Source of the DNA: Micromussa lordhowensis
Lineage: Eukaryota > Cnidaria > Anthozoa > Scleractinia > Lobophylliidae
NCBI GenBank assembly: GCA_964020085.1
Contig: OZ026595.1
Span: 3,249,201 to 3,313,200, forward strand
Length of the DNA stretch: 64,000 nucleotides
Reading direction: 5' to 3'
Translations under genes and position numbers: made by a program
The notes under the pieces: model-generated
Seen by the model: only the letters and a program-made list of their open reading frames with translations
Database searches by the model: none
What the model was told of the DNA's origin: nothing
Shown here: in pieces, positions 24,101-35,900 of the stretch
Layout of the letters: every line of letters begins with the position of its first letter
Numbering within the stretch: the first letter of the stretch is position 1

Positions 24101-27100
24101 AGATACGATCCCCAAATAGTTCCACATTGCATTTGTCCACAAACCGGTAAAAGGTCGAACAAGACGATTTCCGTTGACAAAATAAGGCTTATGGTTTCAC
24201 AGGTTAATCTGTCGAATCTTGTGTGAATATAGTCATGTCAACGGTTGTCGACGAGTTAAAGATTCCTCCTGTTCTTTGCGGTGGCGAGACACGTGGACCT
24301 TGTTAGTACCGCATTTCTCCCACCTGACTAGTTGCGTAGTTTATTGATTTTCTCTGTGACACACACTGGCACCGCCCACCCATGCCATTTTTTTTTCCCT
24401 GTTTCTCCCACGTCGCATCCAAAATAGTCATAACTTGACAGCATTTATAATCCGGTTCATCCTTTTAATTCATTCGAGCATTGTACTCTGACTAAGCCGG
24501 AAGAACTTCGGTCATGTACTGACCTCTTATCGTTTCAAGCCTTAACTCAGCCATAACTCAGCCATAAAGTCTGTAATCACAATGAATGTTTAAAAATAAA
24601 TAAAATGTGGGGCAGAGTTGCTTCTGCACGAAAATTACAAGTACATATGGTACGCGTTCTTAGAGAATTTCGACGGCCCGGGTGTTCGGTTGACTTAAAT
24701 AAAAATTGGTGTGTAACTCGTCCAGTTTTGATCGGTTGAAGAATAAGAGATTGCATGTGAAATTATAGGCAGAATGCTGTTAAGGCGACATTTGACTCCT
24801 CTTTGTTAAATTTCTTAGCTAATAAGAGGATACCATTTTTCTTTGAATTAAGAAGTCAAAGAAAATCACGATCGGAGCATGCTTTTAGGACTAAGTTGGT
24901 AGAATTTGCAACTATATCGAGCGGTGTGTTCCATCGCGTTTGTGTTTAGACTATCGTAGTTACAGTTTTCTATTTAAACAGTAGAGTGTTTCTGTCGAGG
25001 AACTATCGGCTGATAGTTGCTCCACGGAAATTTGATGTTCTTAAAACAAATATGCCAGTTTTAAGAACATGAAATTTCCGAGGGGCAACTATCAGACCGA
25101 TAGTTCCGAGACACAAACACTCTATTGTCTTTATTATTCACCACTAAATTTTCTTCAGCACGCCAGTTCAAAACTCATATTTAATTCTTTTCGACTTTTT
25201 TAGGTGAAAGCCGTGAAAGCCAATGATTATAACATTTGAAAAAGAAAACAGACAAAAATTGTTTATTTTCTATAAGCTCACTTGTTTGTAGACAAATTTT
25301 CACGGATAAATACTCTCCATCCGGGTATTTTCGTCGGACGCGCACTGTTTAGTAAATAAACGCCTTCAGGCGGCTGATATGTCGGCTGATAATGCCCGCG
25401 GCTAAAAGAGTTTGTCCAAGAAATGAATATTTGGTCGAGAAGCGAAGCTTCGAGAGCAAATGGGAAATTTTGAGGACAATGTTTCAGCTAAGGGCATTAC
25501 TAGCCGACATATCAGCAAGCCAGAAAGGGGTTTTATTTTATAACCCTCCCATTAATTTTCATATCGCGCGTAAACTGCTCGTAAAAAGCCACTGTTGATG
25601 TGATGGTGAATGCGCGCTATTGATGATAGCAAGTACATTTAACTTTATTTCCACTGTGACGGGACCAAAACCTTGATAGACTATCATGTTTAATAAACCC
25701 TCGCAACGTTCCTTAGATCAAACCTCGAAAACTCGGCGCTTTTTTTACCTGATACTCGTTCGTTCGTATTTTCGGACTTTTTTTCACTTTCCGAAACAGC
25801 ATTTGCGGCCAGCTTTTTAATGTCAATATCACTATACTCTACGAAACGAAACAAAATAGGATCTTGGTACCTCTTAGGGTTTATTTCTTCAGTTTCAAAA
25901 TTTCCGAAAAGCACCGCCGTTCATTTTTATATGGGAATAACCCCCTATGGGGTTTTAGTGCTTCAAGGAGTCAAGGGAGATAGGTACTTCATGTAAGAAA
26001 TCATCTCAGTTCATGCACGTTCTTTGCAGAATGCACATATCGTCATCATGTGGAGTTGGATGGTCAGTTTCTGTCTCTTGACGTTCTGGACACAGCAGGG
26101 AAGGTGAGAATTGCAGCCTTTAATCCAAATCGCGCTGTTTTTTTTTTTTCAGTTTGCGAAACTTAATTATCGTGGGCAGGTAAATCTGCTTGCAATACAA
26201 CATTTACAGCATAGTTACTGATGCGCAGTGTTTGTGGGAGTGATTCCAATTTAGACACCCAGGCCACGCGCTGACTGAAAACGAAGTGAAGGTATTTCGG
26301 TTTAACTGATTCCTAGTCAACAACTGCCACTACTTTCACCCAGGTCAAGAACTACATATCTGATAGGACCTTGTGTACTTGATTCAAATTGTCAAAACGT
26401 TATATTTAGTCCACATCAACACATGTAACAGTGCACAGTCTCTCAGTCACACGTTTTGACAGTTACGCGCAATATAACATCCGGCGAGTTGATGGCATAA
26501 CCAATGCCAATTTTCTAGAAACTGTATTTTATAAGGCGGACAGCTGTAGGGTTTCTTTCTTTCTGCATAATAGGCCCTTTGCAGCTAAGCCGTCACGTGA
26601 CCTACTTTTCATAAAATTATGGGCTATAACTTAACAAATGCCAGAAATGGAAAAAGCATGTCGAGAATATCAAAACGGCCAAATTTGAGGCCCCCATCAT
26701 TAAAAGATGAGATTTTATGACAGTCTGAATTTTTTAAAAAATAAGGAGGTTTGTATGGAAAATGTTGCTGGAGAGCAAGACATTTCCCATACAAAACTTC
26801 TAAATTTTCCGAAAATTCAAACTGTCGTATAAACTTACTCTTTCATTCCGGGGGGCTCAAACTTGGCCATTTTGGTATTTTCGATGCGCTCTTTCCATTT
26901 CCGGCATTCTTTAAGTTATAGCCCATAATATAAAAATTTTCTAGGAAAAATTTGGTCACGTGACCCCAGCTGCAAAGGGCCTATTATAAAGCCCAGTATA
27001 TTTCTGACCTGTCTTCTTGATATCCTTGTGTTTGCAGAACTCCTTAGAAAAGATCGACAATTGCGTTCACACTGGTTCAGACCTATTCTTCGTTCTCTAC

Positions 27101-27430
27101 TCCACCATTGACCGTGCCTCATTCGAAGAAGCTTCTCTGCTTTGCCAATACCTTCTTAAAACCAAGAACGTTAACCCAGCCTGCCTGATTCTTGTGGGGA
27201 ACAAAAGCGACTTGAAGCATTTTAGAGAAGTCGAAGAATACGAGGGAAGATTGCTAGCTCAAGCGCTGGAGTGTGGCTTCTGTCAGTTATCTGCGTCCGA
27301 GGGATTTGATGACTCTCAAACTGTTCTTTATAACACTCTTCGGCAATACGTGAACACACAGAAACACGGATCGCCTTCTATTAGAGTGTTCATTGATAAT
27401 GTGTTAAGCCGCAAGAAGTCCATGTCGTAG
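21194..27430 (+). CDS. GTPase gene A: Ras-superfamily small GTPase, RERG/RASL-like, five coding exons
   Basis: Coding exons 21194-21196, 21324-21462, 23204-23260, 26030-26103 and 27038-27430 give 221 residues. By Ras numbering the domain aligns without gaps from the P-loop to switch II. The P-loop is GKDGVGKS, with Asp at position 12. Switch I is EYDTTLECTY, with Thr35 kept and Pro34 replaced by Thr. G3 is DTAGKN, with Lys at position 61 and Glu62 missing. G4 NKSD is canonical, and G5 is SAS, with Lys147 lost. A basic N-terminal extension (MVKRRK) precedes the domain. The tail ends in RKKSMS with no CaaX prenylation box. The branch call (RERG/RASL11/RASL12) rests on 'FLTKRFI.EYD.TLE.TYRH'-like and 'LYS..DR.SFEEA' features. 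In Ras, changes at 12 and 61 block GTP hydrolysis, so this protein may be GTP-locked; that is inference. AATAAA at 27973-27978 is a likely polyadenylation signal. Confidence 0.88.
21324..21462 (+). CDS. Gene A exon 2: basic leader and P-loop
   Basis: Acceptor tttag, donor gtaagc. Encodes EKYTHSTANERLPIKSPM, then the basic leader and VAVLGKDGVGKS, breaking after the first base of the Ala18 codon (phase 1). The 139-nt length equals gene B exon 2. Confidence 0.9.
23204..23260 (+). CDS. Gene A exon 3: start of switch I
   Basis: 57 nt, acceptor tttattttag, donor gtaagt, phase 1 at both ends. Encodes AFTVRALTRRFIGEYDTTL. Same length and phase in genes B and C. Confidence 0.92.
24980..25130. mobile_element. 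Palindromic MITE, complete copy
   Basis: The arms 'gtagagtgtttctgtcgagg' through 'ggaaatttgatgttcttaaa' and 'ttttaagaacatgaaatttc' through 'acaaacactctattgt' are inverted copies around a short loop. A second, right-truncated copy is at about 47668-47775. It lies in intron 3 of gene A. Confidence 0.75.
25145..25420 (+). repeat. Dispersed repeat, copy 1
   Basis: Shares 'gccagttcaaaa', 'gaaagccgtga', 'tttgaaaaagaaaacagac', 'ttattttctataagc' and a 'ccat.cgggtatttt' segment with the complement of 47170-47525. The two are inverted copies of one unnamed repeat family. It lies in gene A intron 3. Confidence 0.65.
26030..26103 (+). CDS. Gene A exon 4: interswitch and DTAGK
   Basis: 74 nt, acceptor tctttgcag, donor gtgaga, phases 1 and 0. 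Encodes ECTYRHHVELDGQFLSLDVL plus DTAGK. The final codon AAG puts Lys at the Ras Gln61 position. Confidence 0.92.
26568..26992. mobile_element. Palindromic MITE of about 425 bp in gene A intron 4
   Basis: Ends are 'ataataggccctttgcagct' and 'agctgcaaagggcctattat'. The inner arms also match: 'tcacgtgacc', 'gggctataactta' and 'ggccaaatttgag' mirror 'ggtcacgtga', 'taagttatagccc' and 'ctcaaacttggcc'. The centre lies near 26775. It ends only about 45 bp before the exon 5 acceptor, so it crowds the branch-point region. Confidence 0.8.
27038..27430 (+). CDS. Gene A exon 5: C-terminal half
   Basis: Acceptor tgtttgcag, stop TAG at 27428-27430. Begins NSLEKIDNC and contains FFVLYSTIDRASFEEA, VGNKSDLK (G4) and SASEGF (G5). 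Ends RKKSMS. Confidence 0.92.
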   Translation, partial: NSLEKIDNCVHTGSDLFFVLYSTIDRASFEEASLLCQYLLKTKNVNPACLILVGNKSDLKHFREVEEYEGRLLAQALECGFCQLSASEGFDDSQTVLYNTLRQYVNTQKHGSPSIRVFIDNVLSRKKSMS

Positions 27431-27972
27431 TGCAGTTTAGGGTAGCATATGAATGAATATCCCGGAATATCGAGCGGTGGCATGGGAAAAACATGGGAAC
27501 CGGTGACACGAGAGAGGGTGCATGGGGGAGGGGGTAAGGTATGAGAAAGGTTATGTTGATTAAATTGGTCTCTCCACGCTCGCCCTATCCTCCCACTAAG
27601 GGGTGGGGGGTGGGGGGCTCCTCTCTCCCTCGCTGACTCCCTATCCTGCCCTATACATATACTATAATTCAGTCTAGGAAATGAAATACAAATGATGCGC
27701 TTTTGCTAAGAGTTAAAGATACCAGCTAGATGACAAAGCTTTCTTGTATACATAAATACCTGCCGAGGTAGCAAACAAATTAAATATTTTTCTTAGCGGC
27801 GACAACACGAATTTCTCTAACGGGGTCGGGGAGGAGGTAGAAATTCTGGAAAATTCGGTATATTTAATGTATTAAATTTCAAAATGTTAAAATATGATTT
27901 TTAACAGTCTTTTGTAAAGGCTTTAACTATACCATAAAACTCAAGCTGATAAAAAGTGCAGCGAGTTTACGC

Positions 27973-27978
27973 AATAAA
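27973..27978 (+). terminator. Candidate polyadenylation signal, gene A
   Basis: First AATAAA after the gene A stop codon, about 545 nt downstream. A further AATAAA lies near 28285. Confidence 0.45.
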
Positions 27979-27984
27979 ATGTTT

Positions 27985-29790
27985 CCCTGATTATATTTGG
28001 TGTGATTTATTTTGTCGTTTGTTTGTTAGCTTGTTTTAGTTCAACTGATGTGGAGACGGTATCGGGAGAACATAAACTGGAAAACATTTGGAGGTTGAAG
28101 TTCTAGTTGATGGCAAATTCCTTTCTCGGACTCAACCCGCTGGTATTGACCTTAAGTTGCTAAGCAACAGGCATTCCCTAAATATACCATCATGAAGTCA
28201 GTTCTCCCGGAATATTTTTCACTGCTTGGGAATTTATTTGCTATGTTATGCGTCTTTTATATCGGTTGCCTTGGTAATTTTTGAAAATAAAGTCACCGGC
28301 TCTAATCGGATTCTTCTCAAGAAAAGGCGGCGGCCGGTTGATCCATGGTTAGAACAGTTTTAGGCCCCAGTTATATGGTCTCGGTTACCCAAGACAACAC
28401 TCCCCCTGAGGCAACTTTATCGAGCGTTTACATGTGAAAACGTTGTCAATGTAGTCCGAGTCAACGTTGACTCCGCATGATTATTCATAACCCCTCTTGG
28501 ATAATCAAATGTGTAAATATCCTTCTTTCGGTTTGAGTTTTCCTCGGTCATTCGATCAAAGTGGGTTTTGCGGAGTTAATTTTCACTTCTTTGATACGAA
28601 TTTCTGCTTTAAATCCTAAATCTAGGCATTACGTGGCACTCGCCACGCCGAGAGATGTCCCGGTTAGGAGAGTCAAAGCGGTTTATTTGAAGAAAAGTTG
28701 TCCCGCTTACCAGGGTAGCCCTGCCTGCTGAGACGAGACAACTCGCCCACCCTACAAAATAAAATGAAATACGCGAGATTTGGAGCGATTTCTCTCTACC
28801 GGCTCTTCTCGCAGGTTTGTCACTATCATTTAGCCTGACTAGCCTGGCATGGAAGAGAAATTGCCGCCTTTACAGGCAAGTTGAAAGGTTGTCCGTCTGA
28901 TTCTCTCCTCCTTTGTTGAGACTCCTAAGATTAAATTTAAGGAAGAGATCGAGAACCTTAACGTCAGATCAGCGTGCTCAGTTTTTCGCCTAAAAAATCG
29001 AAGTTAACAACAAAATAGATTTGACATAATGAGCTTGCTATGTTGCTATGGTGACAGGACAGTTGTTTACAAGCTTCTGTGTTAATCCTAGTTTCTCGAT
29101 AAATTCTCGCTCATTATTTTTATCAACAAATGTTTGTTTGATCACAGATTGTTAGGCAAAATACGTAGCCGTCTACGCAAACACTCAAAGTGCCGGGAAA
29201 AAAATATTTCTCTTGGCTATCTCACCAGTTCAGACACAGCAGACAAATTTTGTACATCCGTAACAAAGCCGATTTGAAAAAATAAACAGGCATACCCCAT
29301 TGAAAATACCAGATCATGATAAACACTTGCTACAACTGTGATTTTGTGCTATTGCCATTTGTCAGGAATGCAGAAAATCTAACAATATCCAAAGATTTTG
29401 TTTCGTCGCAAGGGGTTCTAAGGGCAAGTGTTATTATGCAGGTTTAAAATGTTGCCCTAATCATAAAAGACGCCAGACAAAGATAACTCTCCAACGGAAT
29501 CCAGATATAGAGGCAAGCCTCACTAGACTGCTTTGATAGCCACTCCTTGACAGCAAAATAAACAAAAACAGAAGTGTTTGTCCTATGTTTGTTTGTTTTA
29601 CACAAATAACCGTGTTTTAGAAGTTTCCTGTCTAAAGAGTATGCGTTGATTTGAATTCAGCGGGAGACTATATAGGAATTTAACCACAGTTTCCCCATGC
29701 ATGTCTGTCTTTAGTTATTCAGGTCGCTATCTCTCGCTACTCTTTTCTGCGCCACTCAGCACGACATCCCTCTGGAAACGTGCCCTGTAG
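27985..29790. other. Intergenic region between genes A and B
   Basis: No supported gene. G-rich low-complexity sequence (27515-27625) lies just before this stretch, in the gene A 3' UTR. Confidence 0.45.
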
Positions 29791-29795
29791 GTCGC

Positions 29796-29825
29796 CCAAT
29801 CACGGAAAGGAGGCCTATAAAAAAG
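29796..29825 (+). promoter_or_regulatory. Gene B core promoter: CCAAT and TATA boxes
   Basis: CCAAT at 29796-29800 and TATAAAAAAG at 29816-29825, about 50-58 bases before the ATG at 29874. This implies transcription starting near 29845-29850 and a very short 5' UTR. A strong TATA box fits an inducible or tissue-specific gene. Confidence 0.65.
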
Positions 29826-29873
29826 ACGGCGGACTGCTTCCGTACATATTCCTCACAGTGCGTTGAATTCAAG

Positions 29874-29921
29874 ATGTCGAGCTGGATGTTTAAGAACGTT
29901 AAGCGAAGACAACTTAACCAG
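29874..29921 (+). CDS. Gene B exon 1: N-terminal leader
   Basis: Encodes MSSWMFKNVKRRQLNQ, then donor gtaagg in phase 0. It is assigned to gene B because of the TATA box just upstream, the matching phase of the acceptor at 35227, and the same architecture in gene C. The splice over 5.3 kb is inferred. Confidence 0.7.
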
Positions 29922-32900
29922 GTAAGGTTCGGTACTTGTGATATTTCAGGATCACTCGTGTAGCTTCTTTGAAATTATCTACAGGTTATTCAAAATCGAA
30001 AACGGGAACAAAACGGGGCTGATCCATCGAATTCATGCCTATTTCTTTTTTTTCGTAGTGATAAATGCACTATTAATTGCAATCACAACTGAATGCTTAA
30101 TTAACACTGTAGGAACTGAATTACATGTACATCTGCGTTTTGAAAAGTCTCCGGCTTAAGGGTTTAAGATATCCGTTAGAAATTTCGAACGGAAAATTTT
30201 GGGGAAATATTAGCAAAGGATACTCGAGGAAACAAGTGAGTCGACTACTGACTCAGCGAAAAACGGTACCTGACAGAAAATCAATGCCCGTTGTAAAGGC
30301 TTTTAAAAGGAGCTTGTTTTTACAGCATGTTGCTACCGCTTATTTGAATGAGCACAATCAAACATCGTCAATTCCAGTTCCCCGACTGGGACACAAGGCC
30401 TTAATTTATAACTCTCTGAGTAGTTCATCCATATTAAGTTAAGCACTGCACGAAATTCATGGTTTCGTTGATGAGCTATTCTTTGTCATGTGACTTAGAT
30501 GAAAGAAGATTTGGCTCTAAGATTCTAGCTACAGGCACATGTGGTAGTCAAATGCGCATGCTCATAGCACAGAGTCGGCTTCGCAATCTTTTCTTGCTGT
30601 ATATTTACCACACGGTTCTTAAACTGATATAGTTTTGGAACCTTCGGAATGCTTTATGTTTGCCAGTTTATTTGCGTGGACAAAATGTTCCCCTGTTTCT
30701 CAGCGGAAGAACTTCAGTTTCGTTTCAGGTGTCAGCGATTTTTGTTTTTACAGTTGTAAAGGAAGTGCCGTCTAAGAGAAGCGAATTATCTCCTCTATAA
30801 TGGACAGTGAGAATAACATCAACACTGAAGCTTTTAGTACATTCCCAGAAACGGAAAAAGTGCATTTATCGCAAGGATATTCAATAAGCTAGGAAGTACG
30901 TCTGTTCCATGCCTGAGATACGGACGTGTATGAGTCATGGCGTTCACACCTAAGAGGTTGTTATGGAAAGAATTAATAATAACAATAAACATAACGTAAG
31001 TGTGTATCAGTCTTGGCTCGAAACGTGTTATGAATACCTGATCAGGATTCATCAGTTTCCAATTGCGGGTAGGTGGAAGCCGAAAAGGAAACCACAATAG
31101 CGCCTCGTGGCAAAGGAGCTTTGTTGTGTTCAGTTGATATCAGACCTGGTAATAAGATTATCGTGACTTTCTGCGGTGATAATTGGTCCATACTCGGCTA
31201 AACCTATTAACACGTTAGAAAACATACAAAAAGTCTTTGTTGTGCATTGATTCGATTGTCAGACAAAGAAGTTTCCGGTTCTATGCTACTTTTTACCCAA
31301 TCGCAACCACAGCAAAATCCTCTCTGCACCTGACTGGCTTTGAGTTGACTGTTATGCAGAAATGATTAGACAAGAGAAAATACTTTATCTTATAAAGGTC
31401 CAGGTTTATTTCTAATATCAACACGCTGCTGATCGAGCCTCAGTGTAAAGTGGAAGCAACATCACTGTATTTTGAACACTCTCCGTGCTCCAATAATTTT
31501 CTATTGTTAGTATCGTGTCCTTCTGTGCAAATATACTTAATGAGTTTGTTGATCACAAGGACCCCACTTGAAGCTGGGATTATATACAGATATTTACTTC
31601 AGTGAGTTTGCAATTTAAATCTTGGGAAGCAAAACATTTCTTTTTCTATAGTGCTCAAAAATAAACAGCCTATCACGCGAACGCTTAAGTTTTTATTTAT
31701 ACTTGATTTGATATCGATATATGTATAGCAGCAGAAACTCTATCTCATAGCATGTAATTTTAAAGGAACGGTTTCTTTAGATAAAGAGAAAGAGGATTTC
31801 AATCGGTATAAATCATCCATTCATTTCTAGCGGGAATATCCTTGAAGAGCGCCATCTTGAAATGTTCGTGGACATTCAAATGCTCTGCATGTTCTGTTAC
31901 AAGGAAATGGAAACATCTGGTACAGAGCAGAAACAATGAAGTGAATTTTTCGACTACCTTATTTTCCTGTTGATTTGTAATTTCTGCATGCCACATTTTT
32001 TTTGTCGTGTAAAACCCACATGCGGAGTGTTGCGGAAATTCGAACTCAAAGCAATGTAAACAACGACACACGCGAGTGAGTCATTTCAACTGGTCACGAT
32101 AACCTTGGGACAACTAAACTCTTTTGGCTGGGGTGTGGAGGAAACTGTGGGAACGAAGATGTTATGTCACAGCTAGCTAATCTTCAAATCAAATGCCGAC
32201 AAACCTACACTGGAAGAAAAATATCGAGCCCGAACTAACTGATGTATACCCTTAACCGATATTAGGCACATCATTTCCACTGCTAAGGACAAGAAATTGA
32301 AAACGAGGGGACTCTTGCAAAGGGCGCTATTTAATTTTTGAGATCAGCAGTCTCAAGTTGTTTGTGACGGCGAGAAACGTAGCATATGTAAAAGCCCTGA
32401 TAGTGCCATATGGCACAAGATGCAATTACATGCTCAATATTCAGTCAATTTGCATGAAATTTGCACAACTAAAAGATCTTGGAAAGATCTGCACTTTGAA
32501 GGCATAATTTTAGGCCCCCTCCTATACAAGACTTGATTTTCCACCCGTGCAACTTTTGGAACCTTTTCGGTCTTTGTACTTTTTATACCAAGTTAATATC
32601 TGACAATAAGCTATGCACTGAGAGCTGCAAATTAAGCTATAGTTAAGGGGGATGCCCGATGTGTACAAGGAACAGAAAAATTTTAAACGTTTTTATTTTT
32701 TTCATTTCGGGCACTTGTCAATCTAATCTGTGGCCTCCTCTATTTCTTTTGGTATGATTTATAGCATACTTCAGAAAATACCTTTCAGATGATATATCAC
32801 ATGTGGTCTGCTGGTTCATGGTTACCGATTTAGAAAAACTTGCCATTTCCTTCAGTGCTTAAAGGGTTAAACCAAACCCACATTGCTTTCGTTTCACTAG

Positions 32901-35900
32901 TGCCAGTCCTAAATTGAACACAATTCCTCGCGTTTCAAGGAGATATGTGCTCCAAGAAGTCGAGGACTCTGGAGTCGAAAAGAGGAAAAAAGAGAAAGAA
33001 AATTGAATTTCGAGGATAATTATAGCGTGTTTCAGTAGCTTGGACGGTAACCAATTTAATAATTTCGTTTAGTGTGTTTTCCGCTTTCTGAATATATGTA
33101 AATATATTTCTTAGGTCTTTTTAGCGTATATTTTACTAAAACCATAACATCTGCTGTTTACTTTTTTCGTTGGTGAAAACTACAAGTCTACAAGCAGGGT
33201 TATTTTCTAACTGCACACAAACAAACAAACGTTACTTGGAATGGCAGAAAATCTTACCTAAGGATTGTATGCATTTTAATTTAGTGTGTTCTTTTAAACC
33301 GTGGGAATTTAGCGCCACAGAAATTTTAATTAACGACCAGTAGTTCGACTGTTATATAACTCACCTTGTACAAAATGTTTACTCTGCCTTACCTTAAAAG
33401 AAAACCTAAAATAAATCAGCACTGTAGTTTCATATTAAATGTAAACTTCCGACTCCTGGTATTTTCAGTAGAGAATTCAGAGAATGACAGTTGAACAATG
33501 GGGATGGCTATCATTCTAAAACGATGCGGACGTGACTAACTGGCTCACTTAACACACTGAACCAGCGACAAATATAGAACTCTTATCTCTAGTAAAGATC
33601 AAAAAACCTACGGAGAGAAAAGCAACACTGACATGTACATCAACCGGAACTACTTGAAAGTAAAGTGTTTCTTTGATTAGCAAATGCCTTACATACTTCG
33701 ATCGTTCGTTTATCGGCAGAGAGCGTAAACATATATTTTTCGCAGCTTTGCGAAATATAACTGACGTACGATTATATCGAACATAGAAACATTCCTATTA
33801 TAATCTTCATTAGTTTAATTTAGGCTTTGTCTGGTTTAAGAGTTCTTAATGTCGGAGAACAAAGAAAGACAAAAGAAAGCTGCATTTTTATTACACAAGT
33901 TCACTTTCTTTGTGAAATACATTCAATATATGTACCTGCATTAATTTACCATCAAAAGACACAATCAAAATGTTTTCGTATTCCAAGATATGATTTCCAT
34001 GAATTGAATTTGTATTTTCAGGTATGCCAGGCAGAAATTTCCCAATACTTAGAAATAAAAACTGATTTCGTCTCAGTTCAACAAACCATTGATTTTTTTG
34101 GTAACTTAATTAGTTGCACAAGTCCCTTGTGTATCAACAAATATTGTTTTCTTGGTAACCTAAAAGTTCCTTCTTCAATCTTGTACGTCATGAAACAGGG
34201 AACATTTCGTAAATACTTTTTATTCAAAATTGCACTGAAAATTATAACCCGTGAGAGCACCTTTATCTGCTTATAAAGACAGATCCATCAAAAGTCTTGC
34301 AGAGATTGCAAACGAAGATCGAATGAAAAGAGACAATGTACATTATAAATGGAAGTTAACCGTATAAACAATTGTACGTTCATGAATGTTTTAAATGTGT
34401 TAGTCACACTGATAGCCTCCGAGGATCACGTCTTGTAGCGTTTATGCGTACGCAGACTTCCGGGGGCCGCGCGGGGGTCAATAAGCCAATGATATCACTA
34501 CTGATTGACGTTAATGCGACCGTTGGCTATAAAGCGAAAAATAATTGAGCGGTCAATTATTATGCAGTTTGATATCGAAGCATTGCGGACTAGTAAAATT
34601 TGCCTTGGGGTAAACAACGTTCACGGAGTTACACAAAGGACTCATTCGAAGACGGTAGGATCTTTTTTCTATGCAGCACTCCTCGATTAATTCTTTGTTC
34701 TAGATTTAAAAAGATATTTCCCGAAGGTCGAAAACCTGCGATTTTATAAGGAGTTGAATGGACGTTTTTCAAGAAGCAATAATTTTTGTTTACATCTTTT
34801 CTCGCATGTCCTTGCTTTTACAATTTCTGTGATATAAGTTGAACGATATTGCGGAAACCGAATATAGTTCAGGCTACATGACTAAGGGAAGTGAAGCCAT
34901 TTTGACTAAATGCTGATATTTTGTATAGTGACATTTCGATTACTCGCTAGGTTATTCCCATGATTATTAAATTGCTATTCACAGTGGGACATTGATTTGA
35001 AGATTTAATTTGTAAATTGCAGTTTTGTGACTCGCGTAGATCACATTTTATTTCCACGATTCTTCAGTTAGCTTGCCTACATAACCTCCTTTTTCCCCTC
35101 CATGAACGCAAACTGTGGGAGCTGATAAATTCTCTCATTCGTATATTATTTAGTGCGAACAAGATACCATTATTAAACATTAGAGCTAGATGCACTTCAC
35201 TAACATTAGTTCTACTTTATTTCCAGAACCGACCTATGGACACCTTAACCCTTCCATCGAACTACCACACAAAAGCAAAGCCTCGATCCGTAGGCGGAAA
35301 CAGCACAACAAACTTAAAAAGTTTTCGCTCCGTTGTTTTAGGAAAGGATGGCGTAGGAAAATCAGGTATTTTGAAAGTCAAATATGTCACGTTCTGACGT
35401 TTGAGCAGAGCATGTTTGTTTATGTTAAAGCTGTCAGCTTGCCGTCAAACAAAGCTTTTTTATCTCACAAGGCCACCGGTCACGAATATATCAACTCGAA
35501 TTTCCACTGGTGTAAGTCACGTTTCAATTAGGCCCTAATACCTATTCAATTAGTTCGCAACGTGCCGTTCAGAGCGTGGAAAGGGAATGGTTCACCAACC
35601 ATATCACAATAAACACTTACGTACTTCCCTAGACAGTGTTTTTCAGACAGAAAAACTTCTTAAAAATTCCCTGTGGTGACAAGTGAAAGTTCACTATTAT
35701 CGATTAGGATGGCAGTCACGTATCAAGATTGCTGGCAGCTCATTGCCTTAGTAAATTTATCGCATCTTACCGAAGGAATAGAATTGCTTTAGGTTTATTT
35801 GATCTGTCGCACACTGCACTGCAATGCGCTCCAAAAAAAGTTTCAGAAAAACCCTGATTATGGACATCGTGTTTTTTCGGGTTTGAAGAATCATTGCGTG

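Noticed and set aside
33827..34276. 149-residue open frame in gene B intron 1
   Set aside because: It begins at TTG, has no recognisable domain, is AT-rich like the surrounding intron and has no splice context.
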